From contig JAFCMP010000101.1 in the NCBI GenBank assembly GCA_017506865.1, positions 1 through 64,000 of the forward strand: a DNA stretch of 64,000 nucleotides, given 5' to 3'. The stretch comes from Tribonema minus. Taxonomy: Eukaryota > Sar > Xanthophyceae > Tribonematales > Tribonemataceae. The translations under genes and the position numbers were made by a program. The notes beneath the pieces were generated by a model, which saw only the letters and a list, made by a program, of their open reading frames with translations, was not told the origin of the DNA and searched no databases. This document shows positions 22,401 to 36,900 of the stretch, piece after piece. Within the stretch, counting starts at the first letter, position 1, and each line of letters opens with the position of its first letter.

Positions 22401-25400
22401 TGGGCCGTGAAGTTCAAAGCCACGTGCTTACAACAGTTGTCGCAATTCAGGCGCCAACAGACATAAGAGAGATCCGCCCCACCTCCCGAAGGAGCGGCTG
22501 TGACACGCAGTTCTGATGGAAGGACAAACATCCTCAGAGACACAACACATTGCGCTCGTTTCAAAAGTGTTTTGCGTTGCTACCTACACCAACGTTGAGT
22601 AATGCTTGCCGTAACGATGCCCTTCACTCTAGCCCTAACCCTACTTCCGCCCAGACCACTGGCGTCTGCACAATGAACACGCCTTCAGCTAATGAACGGG
22701 CACATGCAGGCCTTCAGCCATGCGCCACTGAGCGTCTGCAACCCTAGCTCTAGCCGTTAGGCTAACCCTGACCCTCATCCCCAACTCCCCTGGCTTTAAC
22801 CCTGCACTTGCCCGAGTGTGCATGATGACCAGGCCCATGTGGGTCTTGAGCCTGTACACAATACCCCTAGCCCTCACCCTCCTTGAACCCAATTCACCTG
22901 CGCGCATGATGAACAGGCATGCTGCTTTCCTGAATGCATTGCGAACAGGCGCATGATTCAGCCATGCGTCGCCGTGCGGCTGTACCTCGATTCCAGGTCT
23001 AACCCTAATCTAGCCCCATTCCTAGCCCTAACTCTACTTGCACCCACCTCGCCCATGATGAGCAGGCATATCTAGACCTTCGGCCATGCGTCACCAAGCC
23101 CCTCTAGTCCTAACACTTCACCATAATTCTAGCCCTAACCCTACTCTAGCTCACCTCACCCGTGTCCGCATAATGAAGGTGTAGGCCTTCAGCCACGCAT
23201 CAACGAGCGCCTGTACCCCTAAAGCTACCCCCTACCCTAGCTTTCGCCCTACCTTAAACCAACTCACCCGTGTCTGCATGATGATAACAGGCACATGCTG
23301 GCCTTCAGACACGCATCGCCGGGCGCATGTACCCCTGAAGCTACCCCTAACCCTAGCCCTAAACCTACTGGAAACTCAACTCACCCGCGTCTGCATGATG
23401 AACAGACACATGTAGGCCTTGAGCCACGCATCGCCGAGCGTCTCGAGGCGCTCATTGGCAGGCCTGCGCACTGCCACCTCCACAGACTCCACGTTCACGG
23501 GCAGGTGCGCGCGCTCCTTCAACTGCAGCATTTTAAAGACAGCAGCGCTCATCAGCTGTGGATACAAGTTTGGAGGTATGTGCGTCAGCTACGCGTATGT
23601 GCATGCGCCTGGGACACGAGGCACGCGCGGAGCTGCACATCTTGCGCAATTCATAGGGTTTTCGCCCTTTAAGCGCAAGGTCAACGGAAAGAATGAGTAC
23701 CCTGAGCGCTAGCCCTAACCGCTTAGCTCCCCTGATTGCTGCTGCCACCTGAATGTCACACGAGCGTGAGCGCCGGCTCGGTGCGCACCTCGCCGAGCAT
23801 CACCCTCATACATAAATATATACAGTGCAGAAATACTTCTAAAACTCAGACCCCTGACCCTTTTATACTAGCTCTAGCATTCACCTTACCGAGTGCGCCA
23901 CCGCAGCCCCAGCGTGCACCGCACCGAGCGCCGCCCTCTTGCACACGCACGTGCATGCTTCTGAGTATATATAAGTACATGTATGTTGAGATCCACGTAC
24001 ATAATATATATATGCTCTGAAGCACTCCTGTTCGAGTATAGAAGTATACATGACCTGCTCTCGCCCCATCAGATGCACCCACACACTCCTGGTGCGCCAG
24101 CAGCGTTGTATACATACATACAGACCTAATAGTGACCCTGATGCCACGAGCCCTAGCTACTGAGCGCTGCCCCCACCTGGTGCGCCAGCAGCGCGCTCCA
24201 GCGCGAACGCCGGCGCCACGACGCTCACCACCGTCTGTACTCATATGTACATGCATGATATGCATACCTACTCTCACTCCACTCGTCATAATCGCTGAGC
24301 GCTGTCACGCACCTGGTGTTAACACCGTCTGTACTCGAATATACATACATGAAACTTCTGGGACCCATACAGGGGAATGAAGAGCGGGTCCGTCCCGCCA
24401 GCCTCACCGCTCTTATACCGTGACCGCTACTATATCGTCCTGGGGCTTAAGCAGGATTAAGGCTAACCCTAGGCTAACCCTAACCCTAGACCTAGGGTTT
24501 TAAGTATTTAGTTAGGGTTAGTGACACCATAATTGAACTTGGCTTCGAATAAAGCCGCACAGCGCGCGTTTGCGGCACTGCGTGCTGTGATATGCTTGAC
24601 CGTTGTTTAACATCACGCAAAATATGCTGTCAATGCATGAATTGTGCAGCGGCGAGGCACTATATAAGAGCAGTGCCCCCGAGCAGCACCAAAATCGCTC
24701 TTATATCGACCAGATCCGTGTTCAGCCGTCAGACCGCTCTCATGCTGCGACCGCTCTTATATCGTGGCCGTTCCTGTATCTACTCCCACCCCACTAATCA
24801 CAAGTGCTGAGCGCTATCCCGCACCTGGTGCGCCAGCAGCGCGCGCTCGAGCGCGCACGCCGGCGCCACGGCGTGCACCGCGCCCAGCACCATATACATA
24901 CATACCCACCTATTCTGACCCTACTATACTAGACCTTAGCCGCTGAGCGCTGTCCCCACCTGGTGCGCCAGCAGCGCGCGCTCGAGCGCGAACGCCGGCG
25001 CCACGGCGTGCACCGCCCCTAGCACTACCCTCTAATGAACATAAACGCCCAGTAGAAGTATATCAGTACACACACGCGCAGGCCCCTGACCCCCACTATT
25101 CGTAATTGCTGAGCGCTGCCCCCACCTGGTGCGCCAGCAGCGCGCGCTCGAGCGCGAACGCCGGCGCCACGGCGTGCACCGCGCCCAGCACCACCGGCGC
25201 GGGCGGCTCCGACGCGAAGCACTGGCGGTGCGACGGGTGCAGCACTGCGAGAACAGCGCCGCACGCTGCAGCAGACCCCACGACGCTGTCCCAGCCGCCC
25301 CCCTGGATGGGGGGTTCTGCGTCTTCGCCGTCGTCGTCGCTGTTGTCGCCGTCGTCGTTGGCGCTGGCGCGCGCGTTGTTGTCGTCGTTGTCGCCGGCGT

Positions 25401-27920
25401 CTTCTTCCTGGCGGCGTCGGCGGCGGCGGGCACATGCAGCCGCGTGTGAGAGAAATTGTGTTTGATCATGCTTCAGAGTATTTGGATCTATTGGCATTGG
25501 CAAAATTACAACTTTTGTATATAGACGTATCTTCTTTATGTTTGTACGACATCAAGTCAAAACATGTGCTTTTGATGTGTGGTGGTGGCGGTGCTCAGGG
25601 GAGTGCGGGGGGGCAGCGTGCGGTGGTCGAGGGCATGCAGGGACGGGACTCTCGTACGGTGAACTTCCAAGCACTCTCCACCAAACCCTACTGAGGCCGA
25701 GCGACGGCGCAACAGCCTGCTTGAGTGGTCTTGCTACATGCCGTGCATGCCAATGCCTACTTACCTCCAGCTTGCTGATGAGGCGGATGCCGCGGAGCCC
25801 GTACGCTCAACTTCTGCTGCATACCATGAAGTTCCAAGCATACCCCACTGATGCCTACTTGCATCCAGCTTGCTGACTAGCCGGATCCCACTTGCCTCTA
25901 CGCTCAGCGCCTGCTACCTACCATGCATACCCCACCAATACCTACTTGTATACCTCCAGCCTGCTGACGAGTCAGATGCTTCTGATACACACTTCCATAC
26001 TGTGAATACCCCACCAATACCTACTTACCTCCAGCTTGCTGACGAGACGGGTGCCGTTGAGCCCCTACACTCAACGTCTGCTATATGTCATGAACTTTCA
26101 AGCATACCCCACCAATATCTACTTACCTCCAGCTTGCCCTCGAGCCAGATCCCACTTGCCTCTACGCTCAGCCCCGTACGCTCAGCGCCTGCTACATACC
26201 GTGCATACCCCGCCAATACCTACTTACCTCCAATTTGCTGACGAGGCGGATGCCGCTGAGCCCCAGCGATGGGGCGATGGCCTGCTTGAAGACGGTCTCG
26301 CCGCGCGGCAGGCGCAGCGCAGGGTGCAGTAGCGTCGAGGAGTCGAGCGACGCCAGCTCGTGCATGCGCATGTAGTACGCCAGCTGCACTCGCACGGGCT
26401 CTGTTGATGTGAGCATTCAACGAGGGGGGGAGGAGGGGGGGGGGGGGCGGGTGGTGATTTTTGATGATTGGCTTTCAAAAAGGGGGAGAGAGGAGAGGGG
26501 GGGGGAGGGGAAGGGATGGAGTGCATGCCTATGTAGTATGCGAGCTGCACTCGCACGGGCTCTGTAATTGTCGGTGCGCAAAGGAGGGGAGGTGGGGGGG
26601 TGGCTAGGGCCAGGTTAGCTTCAAAGTATACCATGCGAGAGGGGGGGGGGGGGGGGGGGGGGGGAGACTGCTAGGACACGTTTGCTCTCTCACAGGAGGG
26701 GAATGGTAAGCTTTGCACAATGCGCATGTTGTACGCCAGCTGCACTCGTGCGGGCTCTGTGATGCGAGCATTCAGTGGGGGGATGGGGGGGGGGGGGTGT
26801 TGAGATCGCCCTCATCCTACTTGTAAACCTGGAAGACAAGCATACATACCCAGCCGCACGGCCTTCGCGGGCCCCCTGCTTGCCAGCAGATCTCCAGTAC
26901 CTCGCAGCCATAAGGCCCGTCATAGGGCTACTTAGGGTTAGGGTTAGGAACACACCATACATACATACATACAAACATGCAGGCCACGCCACCTCGGCGC
27001 GCCCATACTTCCCCAGCAGATCCCCGGGCTGGAGGTGCGAAGTTGACCTCGCTGCCACAAGGCGCGTGTCGAGGCTCCGATCGGGGTTACAACCAGACCA
27101 TCACACAACCATCACAAAACCAAACATACGTACCTGGTCGCACCGCGTTGGCGTGCCCCTACTTCGCCAGCAGGTCCCCCAGCACCACGTGCTCGCAGGC
27201 TAGGGTTAGCCTAACCCTAACCCTAATCCTAACCCTAGGGCAGGTGTACTCAGCAGTACGGCCCGACAAGCATACATACCCGGCCGCGCCGCCTTGGCGC
27301 ATCCCTGCTTCCCCAGCAAATCCCCGAGCACCACGGAGCCCTTCTTGGCGGCGCCGGCGGCGGCGGCGTCGGCGGCGGCGCCGCGCCGCGCCTCCGCGTA
27401 GCCGCCGAGCGTCAGCGCCGACGGGCTGCGCCGCGCGGCGTAGCGCGTCCTGTGAACGGTGCGCTTGACGTCGCTGCGCCGCTCGCGCACCGTCACCGCC
27501 ATGGTGCCCTCGCCGTCCGTGCGCTGGTGCCACGCGGCCGCGGCGCCGGCGAGCGGCGCGCGCCGCGGCGCGCTGCTGGCGGCGTTCACCCTCTCCGCCG
27601 CGGTGATCGCGATGAGCTGCTCCGCCGTCTCCCAGTCGATCTCCACGGCGCCGCCGCCGCTGCCGCCGCCGCCGCCGCTGCCGCAGCCGCCGCCCCAGCC
27701 GCCGCCGCCGCCGCCGCCGCTGCCGCCGCTGCCATCGCGCGTCACCAGCGGCACCATGCAGTAGCCGCGGTCGTGCGCGGGGTCGGGGTCGGCGGACGCG
27801 ATGTCGTAGGCCCCCGTGGGCAGCGCCTTGGGCTCCGTTGCCAGCGCCGCGAGGCGCGCGTGGCAGCGCAGCAGCAGGCGCAGCTGCTCCGCGATTATGC
27901 GCGCCGGCGTCGCCGCGGCA

Positions 27921-27960
<40 letters not shown>

Positions 27961-30900
27961 TGCTGCCGCCGCCGCTGCCGCCGCCGCCGCCGCTGCTGCC
28001 GCTGCCGCCGCCGCTGTAGTTGCGCAGCACCGCGCCCCACGCGGTGAGGACGGCGTGCGGCAGCGGCCGCAGCACGAGCAGCGCGACCCTGTGCGCGTGC
28101 GTGATGGCGGCGAGGCGGCCGCCCACCGGTGCAGCTACGCTCAGCGGGTACAGGTACACCTGCGCGTGTCGCGACGCGCATGGGGGAGCGTGAGGGGGGG
28201 GGGCGGATGGACGAGGACTTCGGGGGGGGGGGGGGAGATGCCATATGGGGCAACGTCGTGTGGGATGGATCGGCGACGCGCATTATTGAGACACTCTCAG
28301 ACGTGTTCACAAAGGCACGTGTAGATGCCGGTTGCACGTCCATGGACATACACCATCTGGGCTTTTTCGCGCCCTGAGCGAGAATTAATAGAACGTACAG
28401 ATGCCATTTGGCGGCGTCGTTGGCGCGGTTGTCATTGAGACACTCTCAGACCGTCACACGACATGTGGAGTCCGTACAGCAAGCTTAGATACCATTCATC
28501 TGGGCTTTTTCGCGACCCCTGAGCGAGACCAGCCTTACAGTGCTGCCGCTGCAGCGGCAGTGGCTGCGGCTTGTGCCGTATGCGCAGGTTAGGGTTAGGG
28601 GTAACCCTAGCTGGGGTTAGGGTTAGGGTTAACCCTAGCACACCTGCACGTGCGCGGTGGCGGCGGCGGCAGCGGCGGCGCACAGCGGGGCGAGTCCCAG
28701 CAGCGCCGCCGAGGGGAAGGGCAGGGGGACCTTGGCGTGGTTGTCCTTGACGAGGGCTGCATCGAAGCCGGGGTAGTTCTGGCCCGTGAGGCGGCTGGTG
28801 GGGGGGGCTACCGTTAGGTGGTCGGATAGGATGCCGGCGCTGCGGGGGAGGGGATGGGGGGGGGGGGGGGGGGGGGTTGGTGTGCATGCGACACAGCAGG
28901 GACATGCACAGCTTTAACAGTGCGATATGTTGAATGTCAAAAGGTTGCGTTCTGCCAGGGCTCTGGTTCAGCTGTGCACCCAGACTCTGTTGGCCTGCAG
29001 CAGTCCACACACATTGCACTCCGCTGCTGCTTGTCCTACGTCTCTGCGCAAATGCTTCACATTGTACTGCACAACGCTCATCACCCCTTTGACCAATTCA
29101 GACGCTATACATCAACGTATTTCCATGGCAGTTGCACCGTGTGCCTGTTGTTGATGGACTGTGCACATGTACAGATGGTTCTCTCCTCTGCTGCTTGTCC
29201 CACGTCTCTACGCAGAACCTTGACGCCATGGTACTGTTCAACGCCCATTTACCTTTTGAGCAACTGCACTTTACAGTATACACTACACTCATGAATACAT
29301 GAAGTACATCCCTAGCAAATGCATGACGGACGGTTGCTCAAGAGACAGCACGATCAGCGCTAAAATCGCCTTTGCGCAACACTAGCACCGTGCATTGCGG
29401 ACTAGCCAGTGGATGCACAGTGTCATCGAGCTGAGTGACTGCAGCACTGAGGTTTGTGTGGCACTGAGGTTTGCGTGGCGCACCGGTGCAGGCAAGACAG
29501 GGCGATGATGAACCACTACTGTACATGCATATTTACACATATGTGGCAAATGCACACGAGACGGCACGATCAGTCAGCGCCGCAGTCGCCGTTGCGCAAT
29601 ATCAATGCCATGCTGCTGCGGGCCAACCATTGGGTGGACAGTGTCATCAGATCGAGCAACTGAAAGACTGATGTCTGAGGACGCACCGGTGAAGACGACA
29701 CAGCGCGATGAACGCCGCGACTGCCTTGGCGCCCTGCAGACGCCAACGCGCAGTCAAGGGCAGCGTCAGTCAAGTAATACTTCAAGTCACTCGAGAGGTA
29801 CTTCAAGTACCATTTTCGTAAGCCAACAACGTAACCATTTTGCAAGTAAGTGAGGTTCAGAGGCCACACCGCGGTGTGAGGTTGCTTGCACGGATCCATA
29901 AAGAGTCAGCTGTTGATGCATAAAACGGCCATTTTCTTCATCAGAGTGCCGCCATCTTCAACAACATCTTCAAGAGCAGGCTGCAAGCCACACGTCTGCA
30001 TCCAGGGTGTTCATGAATTTTTGAGTCTTGACTTAGATCGTCCTCACATGATGAGAAGTATCTGCGCTTATCACGTGTAAGTTACCAGGCTGACTCAACA
30101 AGCTCAATGCAAGAGACAAGCTCATTGCAAGAGAAGAAAGCGGCTGCGTTGCTCTACGAAGTGCGTGTGCCCATACTCACATACTACCCTCCGAGGTACT
30201 ACTTCAAGGCACCACGTTCTACTCGCCTGCTTGTACCTGCAGCAGGGGAGGGTGGGGTCCTTAAGCAAGCACTAATGCAACTTTAAATGGACAGTTGACA
30301 TCTACTTCAAGGAATCACACGTTTGTTCCTGCAACAGGGTAAGGTGAAGTATAGGGTAAGATGAAGTCATCACCTGCATGGCAGTAGCTGACGTCAACGT
30401 TTCCTGCGGGCACTCCGCAAGAACTGCCTTCGCACCTGATACAACTTCAAGTTGAACTCACCGCTGCAAATGACAAAGTGTGACGTGCTACCTTGAAGAC
30501 ACAGAGTTCTTTCGCCAGCGTATTGCTGCGGGTGTATAATCTTGTTGTGCACTAATGCAACCTCAAATGGGAGTTACAGCAAAGACCAACCGAGTACTAC
30601 TCCAAGGAATCGCATTCTGCTCACCCGCTTGTTCCTCACAACCTGCTCACCGCTTGGTCCTGCAGTAGGGGAAGGGGAAGTCCTTGAGCAAGCACTACTG
30701 CAACTTCAACTGATGCAGCTGACGTGCTACTTCAAGTCATCGCATTCTGCTCACCCGCTTGTTCCTGCAGTAGGGGAAGATGAAGTCATCGTCCAGGACG
30801 CCCGCATAGTCACAATCCGTCGGCTGTCCATAAAATGACAGCAGGGGAAAGCTCGCATAAGCATAGAGTCAGTGGGATGCGAAAAAGTGGGTGGGGCACG

Positions 30901-33900
30901 AGCTGCGCCTCTGTCGGGATGAGCGCTGCTGCCTGGTTGAAATACCTACACACCCTACAGGATGTATGTGTCATGCGCAGTACATCGACTGGATGAGCGC
31001 TGCTGCCTGGATGGAATACATGCACACCCTACAATATGTGCCATGCGTAGTATATGCTGTCGTCGCCGAACGTCAAGTGTGATGTGTGCGCAAAACCGGC
31101 GCTGCTGCGCGGAGGTGGTACACCCTACAAATGTCACGTGTGACGTATGGCAGAAATGCGACGCTGCTGCTCAATGTGCAGTGCAGCCAGTAATGTCCCA
31201 GCGCCACCTAATTCTAACCTCAGTCCTAATCCTAACCCCAACCCTAACCCTGCGTTGTCCTACATTGAGCAAATCGGCAATGTGCTTCCCAACAGATGGC
31301 AGGTACGTCTCTCGCCGGCAGCCTGCTGTTGCCCCTCGCACGTGAAGCCATCGCAAAGACACAAGTGTGTAATTATGACATCCTGATAAATACTTTCATA
31401 GATACGCAGTCAGAGTAAACGCAGAGAAATCACACTAAGATGACATGCTTCCCAAAGCACGCATCCTGGAATGTAATACGACGACGCGCAGCAGTGTTCG
31501 CACCAGCAGCCTGCTGCGGTTCAAGTCCAGAAATGCTGGCAGGTGCACCTCGCACGTGATGCCGTCGCCGAGGACATACGTAAAGGGCATTACATAGAAG
31601 TATATGTTCACAAATGTAATTGACTGTGTCGTTTCCAATATGCAGCATTCCCGCGCTCACCGGCAGCCTGCTGCGGTTCACGTCCAGAAACGCCGGCAGG
31701 TGCACCTCGCACGTGACGCCATCACCAATGACATACGTGAAGGGCATTACATACATGTGAACGTCATCAAGTAGGTCCTTTGCAGCACACTGTTCATTGC
31801 GCGTCATATGGTCGCTCACCGACAGCCTGCTGCGGTTAAGGTCCAGGAACGCCGGCAGGTGCACCTCGCACGTGATACCGTCGCCAAGGACGTACGTGAA
31901 AGGCGGCAGGCACGGCAGGCCGAGCGCAAAGTGAATCTCGTGCAGCAGCGAGACCGCCGCATCCAAGTCCAGGCACTGCGCACGATGAGGAGGGGGGGGG
32001 GGGGGGGGGGGGAGGGGAGGAGGCAGTGAGATGCGGGCACGCACACTTTTGCACATTGCCAAAGACAGTGGGGGGGGGAATGGAAGTTGAACATTGTGGG
32101 GTAATGACAGTTCGGCGTTACGGTCCAGGCTCTGCATGCGAGGGGGAAGGGGGAGGGAAGGGGGGGTTAGATCCAGGACCATGTTGGGTTATTTGTGGTG
32201 GCTGAGGGAGTGAGTGATTGAGTTCGCCAGCGACGCCGCGGCAACCATGATCCAAACTCTGCACGCAACAGGGAGTCCACATGCAAGGGGTAGGGTTAGG
32301 GCTAGCATGCTTGGTTTATGCCAGCCGAAGGGGAGAGGTTTTGCTGCATGCGCAAACCCAGCCAGTGGTCACGAGACCCCCACTGGCTCAGAAATAGGAT
32401 CTACTTGTCGGACCCAAACTTCAAGTTCTAAACCCTCGCCCCCCTCACACAGTGTTAGTTGAAGTGCGAGTTGCAATCCGCAGACAGGCCCTTCAAGAGT
32501 ACCTCGGCACTAAGGCGGAAGGCGCCAGGCTGTTGCGCTTTAGATGTGGCACGTGGAGGCTTTACATGATCAACTCAGAGGCATCATGTGTTGAGGCATC
32601 CACTTCAAGTAGTACTTCAAGTAACACTTACCGCTCCTGTGGACGGAAATTGCAGCAAGAGGTCTGGAAACAGGGCCTTCAGAGGCACCTCCGCGCTGAC
32701 GTCTTCGTGCGCAAGGCAGGGGCTGCACATTATTATACTTAGAACTACCATGATGTTGAAGCTTCTACTTCAATAAGTACTTCAAGTAGCACTTACTGCT
32801 CCTGTGGACGGAAATTGCAGTACGAGATCTGGAAACAGGGCCTTCAGGGGGACCTCCGCGCTGACGTCTTCGTGCGCAAGGCTGTTGCGTCTCACTTGCT
32901 CTGCCTCCAGTAGCCACCGCTGCAGCTGCAATCGGTCACGACAGGCGGGGCAAGCAATTTGTCAGTCGAATTATGCTGTGGACGTCATAGTCAACATGTA
33001 GATTGAACTGCGGTGTGTGCTGTTGTGAGCTTACACGTCATGCATCAACATCAGTGCTTCAACAATGAAGTATAAGGCCTGCGTCTCACTTGCTCCGCCT
33101 CCAGTAGCCACCGCTGCAGCTGCAATCGGTCACGACAGGCGGGGCAAGCAATTCGTCAGTCGAGTTATGCTTAGCGCGCCATGGCTAACACGGGTGAGGA
33201 CTGCACCGTGTGCTGTTTTGAGGTTACACGACGTGTATCAACATCAGTACTTCAACATTGAAGTATAAGGCCACTGCGTCGCACTTGCCCCGCTTCCAGT
33301 AGCCACCGGTGCAGCTCCAGTCGGTTACGACAGGTGTTTGTATCCAACTTCACATCTGTACTTCAACCCTTGGCCCTGGTCGGCCACAATCGTGACAACC
33401 TACAACACACACCGCACCCTGGAATATGTGCAGATATTGAGAGTGTTGCCTTTCTCTTCCTGAAAACTGGAGCAAGACTGAGGCAAGCCCTAAACCCAAG
33501 CATTAAATTGTGCAGCTAGCGTTGAAGGACAACAACACTGACACAGGTGAGCCCTGACTTGACTCTGTGGGTGCAGATGAAGAACCCAAGGTGTCTTCAA
33601 GCGAGAAAAGTCGGCCACACCAATACAGAGCTGACTACAGTAGGCACTGTGTGGCGAGCGATTGCGCAACCGAGACACGGTAGCGTAGACTGGCTGCAAG
33701 CAGACTTGAGAGGAGGAGCGTTGCAGCGAGAAAAGCCGCTTTTCAGGTGGAGAATGTCCTGAATGCGGGGCGGCCCGCAATGGCGCCGGCTCAGGGACCC
33801 TATAACAATGGGTTTTGGCCTGTTGCAGGCTGGCTTATGCTGGTGCTGCAGCCTGCTCCTGCCGATCATGACGGCGGCGACGCCTTGCCTAACCCTAACC

Positions 33901-36900
33901 CTACCCCTCACCCTAAACCTCACCCTAACCCTAGGTGTGTGGAGAGCTGCGAGGTGACGGCAGATGGGTGCATTGCATTGTCCGCCGGTGGCGCGCGTGC
34001 GCCCGCGCATATGCATCAGTCACCTGTAATGCATACTTATACTCTGCAGTCTCTGCAGCCACGCTTGCGCAATCCACAACATTACAGATCCAGAACACTA
34101 CAGAAGTGGTGGCAACTACACACACCTTTGCTTTGTAATCGCCAGGCTCGCCCACCAGGGTGAAGAACTGTCCACCGGTGGCACGCGTGCGCCCCCGTGC
34201 ATGCGCATCAGTCACCCATTATGCATACTTCATTTACTGTGCTATCTCTGCGGCCGCGCTTGTGCAGTCCAGAACACTACAGAAATGATGGCAACTACAC
34301 ACCTTTGCTTTGTAGTCCCCAGCCTCGCCAACCACTGTGAAGAACTCCACAAGTGGCGCACTTGCGTCGACGCATGTGCATCAGTCACCTAGTGATGCAT
34401 ACTTACCTATACCATGTAATCTTTGCAGCCTTGTGCGTCACAAGACACGACAGAAGTGATGACAATCAGATACCTTTGCTTTGTAGTCCCCAGGCTCGCC
34501 CACTAAGGTAAAGAACTGCCCGCCGGTGGCGCGCGTGCGGCCGCGCATGTGCATCAGTTGCCGCACATGCTTGATGGGGTCCAGGGAGATCACGAGTCCG
34601 CACTCAGGGACGTCAATGCCCTGAACAAAACAAAAAACAATGGCAACGCAACGGCAGACAGAAGCTGATACATGGCATAGTAGATGTATGAAATACTTCT
34701 GCAGTATTGTGAATCGAAGAGCGACGTGGGGTGTACACGCTCAAATGGACATCTTCAATAACGTAAACTTCAACACCAAACAGTAGAGTCACCAGACCGC
34801 ACTTGGGGACGTCTATGCCCTGACACACAGTAGCAACGCAATGGTGGTATGGGTTGGGAATTGCGATGGTGCATGCTAGCACCGGCAGCAGAAGAGGCTG
34901 CGCCAAACCGGGGCCAAGGGGAGTTATTTCCAAGCACACAGAGCAGAGTGTAGTTGACACACAGTGACAGTGCAATGGCGGAATGGTGGACACGGAAAAC
35001 TGGGACATGACATGGAAGCTGGTTGAAGTACTTTGCAGTATTGTGCATGAAACAGTGGCGTGGGGCGTACATACTGAAATTGATGTTTGCTCAAGAGCAA
35101 AAGTACACTTTAACACCGAACAACGGGAGAGTCACCAGGCCAAAGTTGGGGACGTCTACTGTACACCCCGACACACAATGGTAGCACGATTTGAAATGCG
35201 GTGGCGCACACTATTAAAGGCAGCAGAAGAGGCTGAGAGGCAGCCTCACACCCGTGGGTGCTGGGGTCAAACGAGAGTGAACTACATTCTAAAGAACTTG
35301 AAGTTCTTATTTGAAGTTCAGGTCCTCACCTCCGCGCACGTGTCCGTGGTGACGAGCAACTTCAACCGGCCCTCCTTGAAGTGCTTCATGGCGTACTTGG
35401 AATGGCGATCACCAGCCACCTCCCAGGCATCCACCTGGCCTCGCCAGTCTGCCGTCGCCGCAGCCACGTGCGTCGACAGCGTCTTGAGCACGCCGCCGAG
35501 GATGTAACCGCTGGGCAGGACGGGGCGGCGGCGCGCGGGTGCCGCACCTGGAGCGTCAGCAGTTGAAGATGTGATCAGAACGCCATATGATGCATGCAGC
35601 ATAAGTGAAGTACACAGTGCTCTGCAGCTGCCGCCGCAACGTGCGCCGACAGCGTCGTGAGCACGCCGCCGAGAATGTAGCCGCTGGGCAGAACGGGGTG
35701 GCGCCGCGCGGTCGCCGCACCTGGATTGTCAACAGTCAACAGTTGAAGATGTGCACATGGTGCTGCATGGTGAATAAAATCGCAGTGTGTACTAGCAGCG
35801 TGTGCCGATCACCGGTCTCTGTGCACGCCACCCGAGCATGTAGCCGCTGGCAGGACGGGGCGGGGGCGTAATAATTGATGGAGCGTCAAAAGTTGCAGTT
35901 TGTCATTGTTGAAGTTGGGCTGTCAGCACGCTTTGATACATGAGTGAAGCACACAGTGCTCAACAGCGTGTGCCATCATCTACGTCGACAGCGTCCAGAC
36001 CTCCGAGGCTGTAGCCACTGGGCAGGACAGGGCGGCGGCATGAGCGTCTGCACCTGCCTGGAGCGTCAACAGTTTCAGTTTGTCATTCGGAGCGCTGACG
36101 CCATGATGTGGGCGTCACAGCGTCTTTAGCATGGCTTTCCAGATGAGCGGGCTGGGGCGGCGCCATTGACGCAGAGCTGGAGCGCCAACGTTTGAAGTTG
36201 GGTTGTCAGAGCGCTGATGCCGCTGCGGCAACAGCACCCTTACCATGCCTTGAGTATTTATTGATGAATGAATGTGCCAGCACAGCCTGAGCAGCAGGGT
36301 TACATGCCTGCCGAGCCTTGAGGATTGATGTGTCGGCTAAAGCCTGAGCAGCAGAAATACATGTTGTCAAGATGCATGTCCAGATGCCGACAACGACAAC
36401 CCAACAACAGCCGCTGGCCAGCGGCAGTGCAAACGGACGAATCAATGTTACCATTTCAAGTACGTGAAGTAAGCAGATGGAAAGCTGCAGCGCCGTACCA
36501 TCCTCGTCCGGCCAGTAGACGCACTTCAGCAGGTCGCGGCGCGCAGCGTCGCGCGCCGCTCCACAAACTTCAATCAGTGGAAGTATAGTATAGCATTACT
36601 TCAGGACCTTGAAGTAAACACAACGACGCACCACCGTCCTCGTCCGGCCCATAGACGCACTTGAGCAGGTCGCACACGACGCGCACCGTCGCACAAATAC
36701 CAAGTTCTTCAAGTGAAGGTGCGCAAAAATAGTTCAAGCTTATTACACATGAGACGCACCGTCCTTGTCCGGCCCATAGACGCACTTGCGCAGGTCGCAC
36801 ACGACGCGCGCCGCTCCACAACCTTCAAGTACATGTAGTATAGACTGCAACAATCACTCCACCTACTGAGAGTAGACAAACTATGGCCACTATAAATATG

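Noticed and set aside
27206-28159. A stand-alone 317-codon protein at Dicer-like exon 16
   Set aside because: The apparent start is a GTG directly after a CAG acceptor, and phase joins it to exons 15 and 17.
27452-28324. 290-codon plus-strand frame rich in alanine
   Set aside because: Antisense shadow of Dicer-like exon 16, whose glycine runs are coded by GGC repeats.
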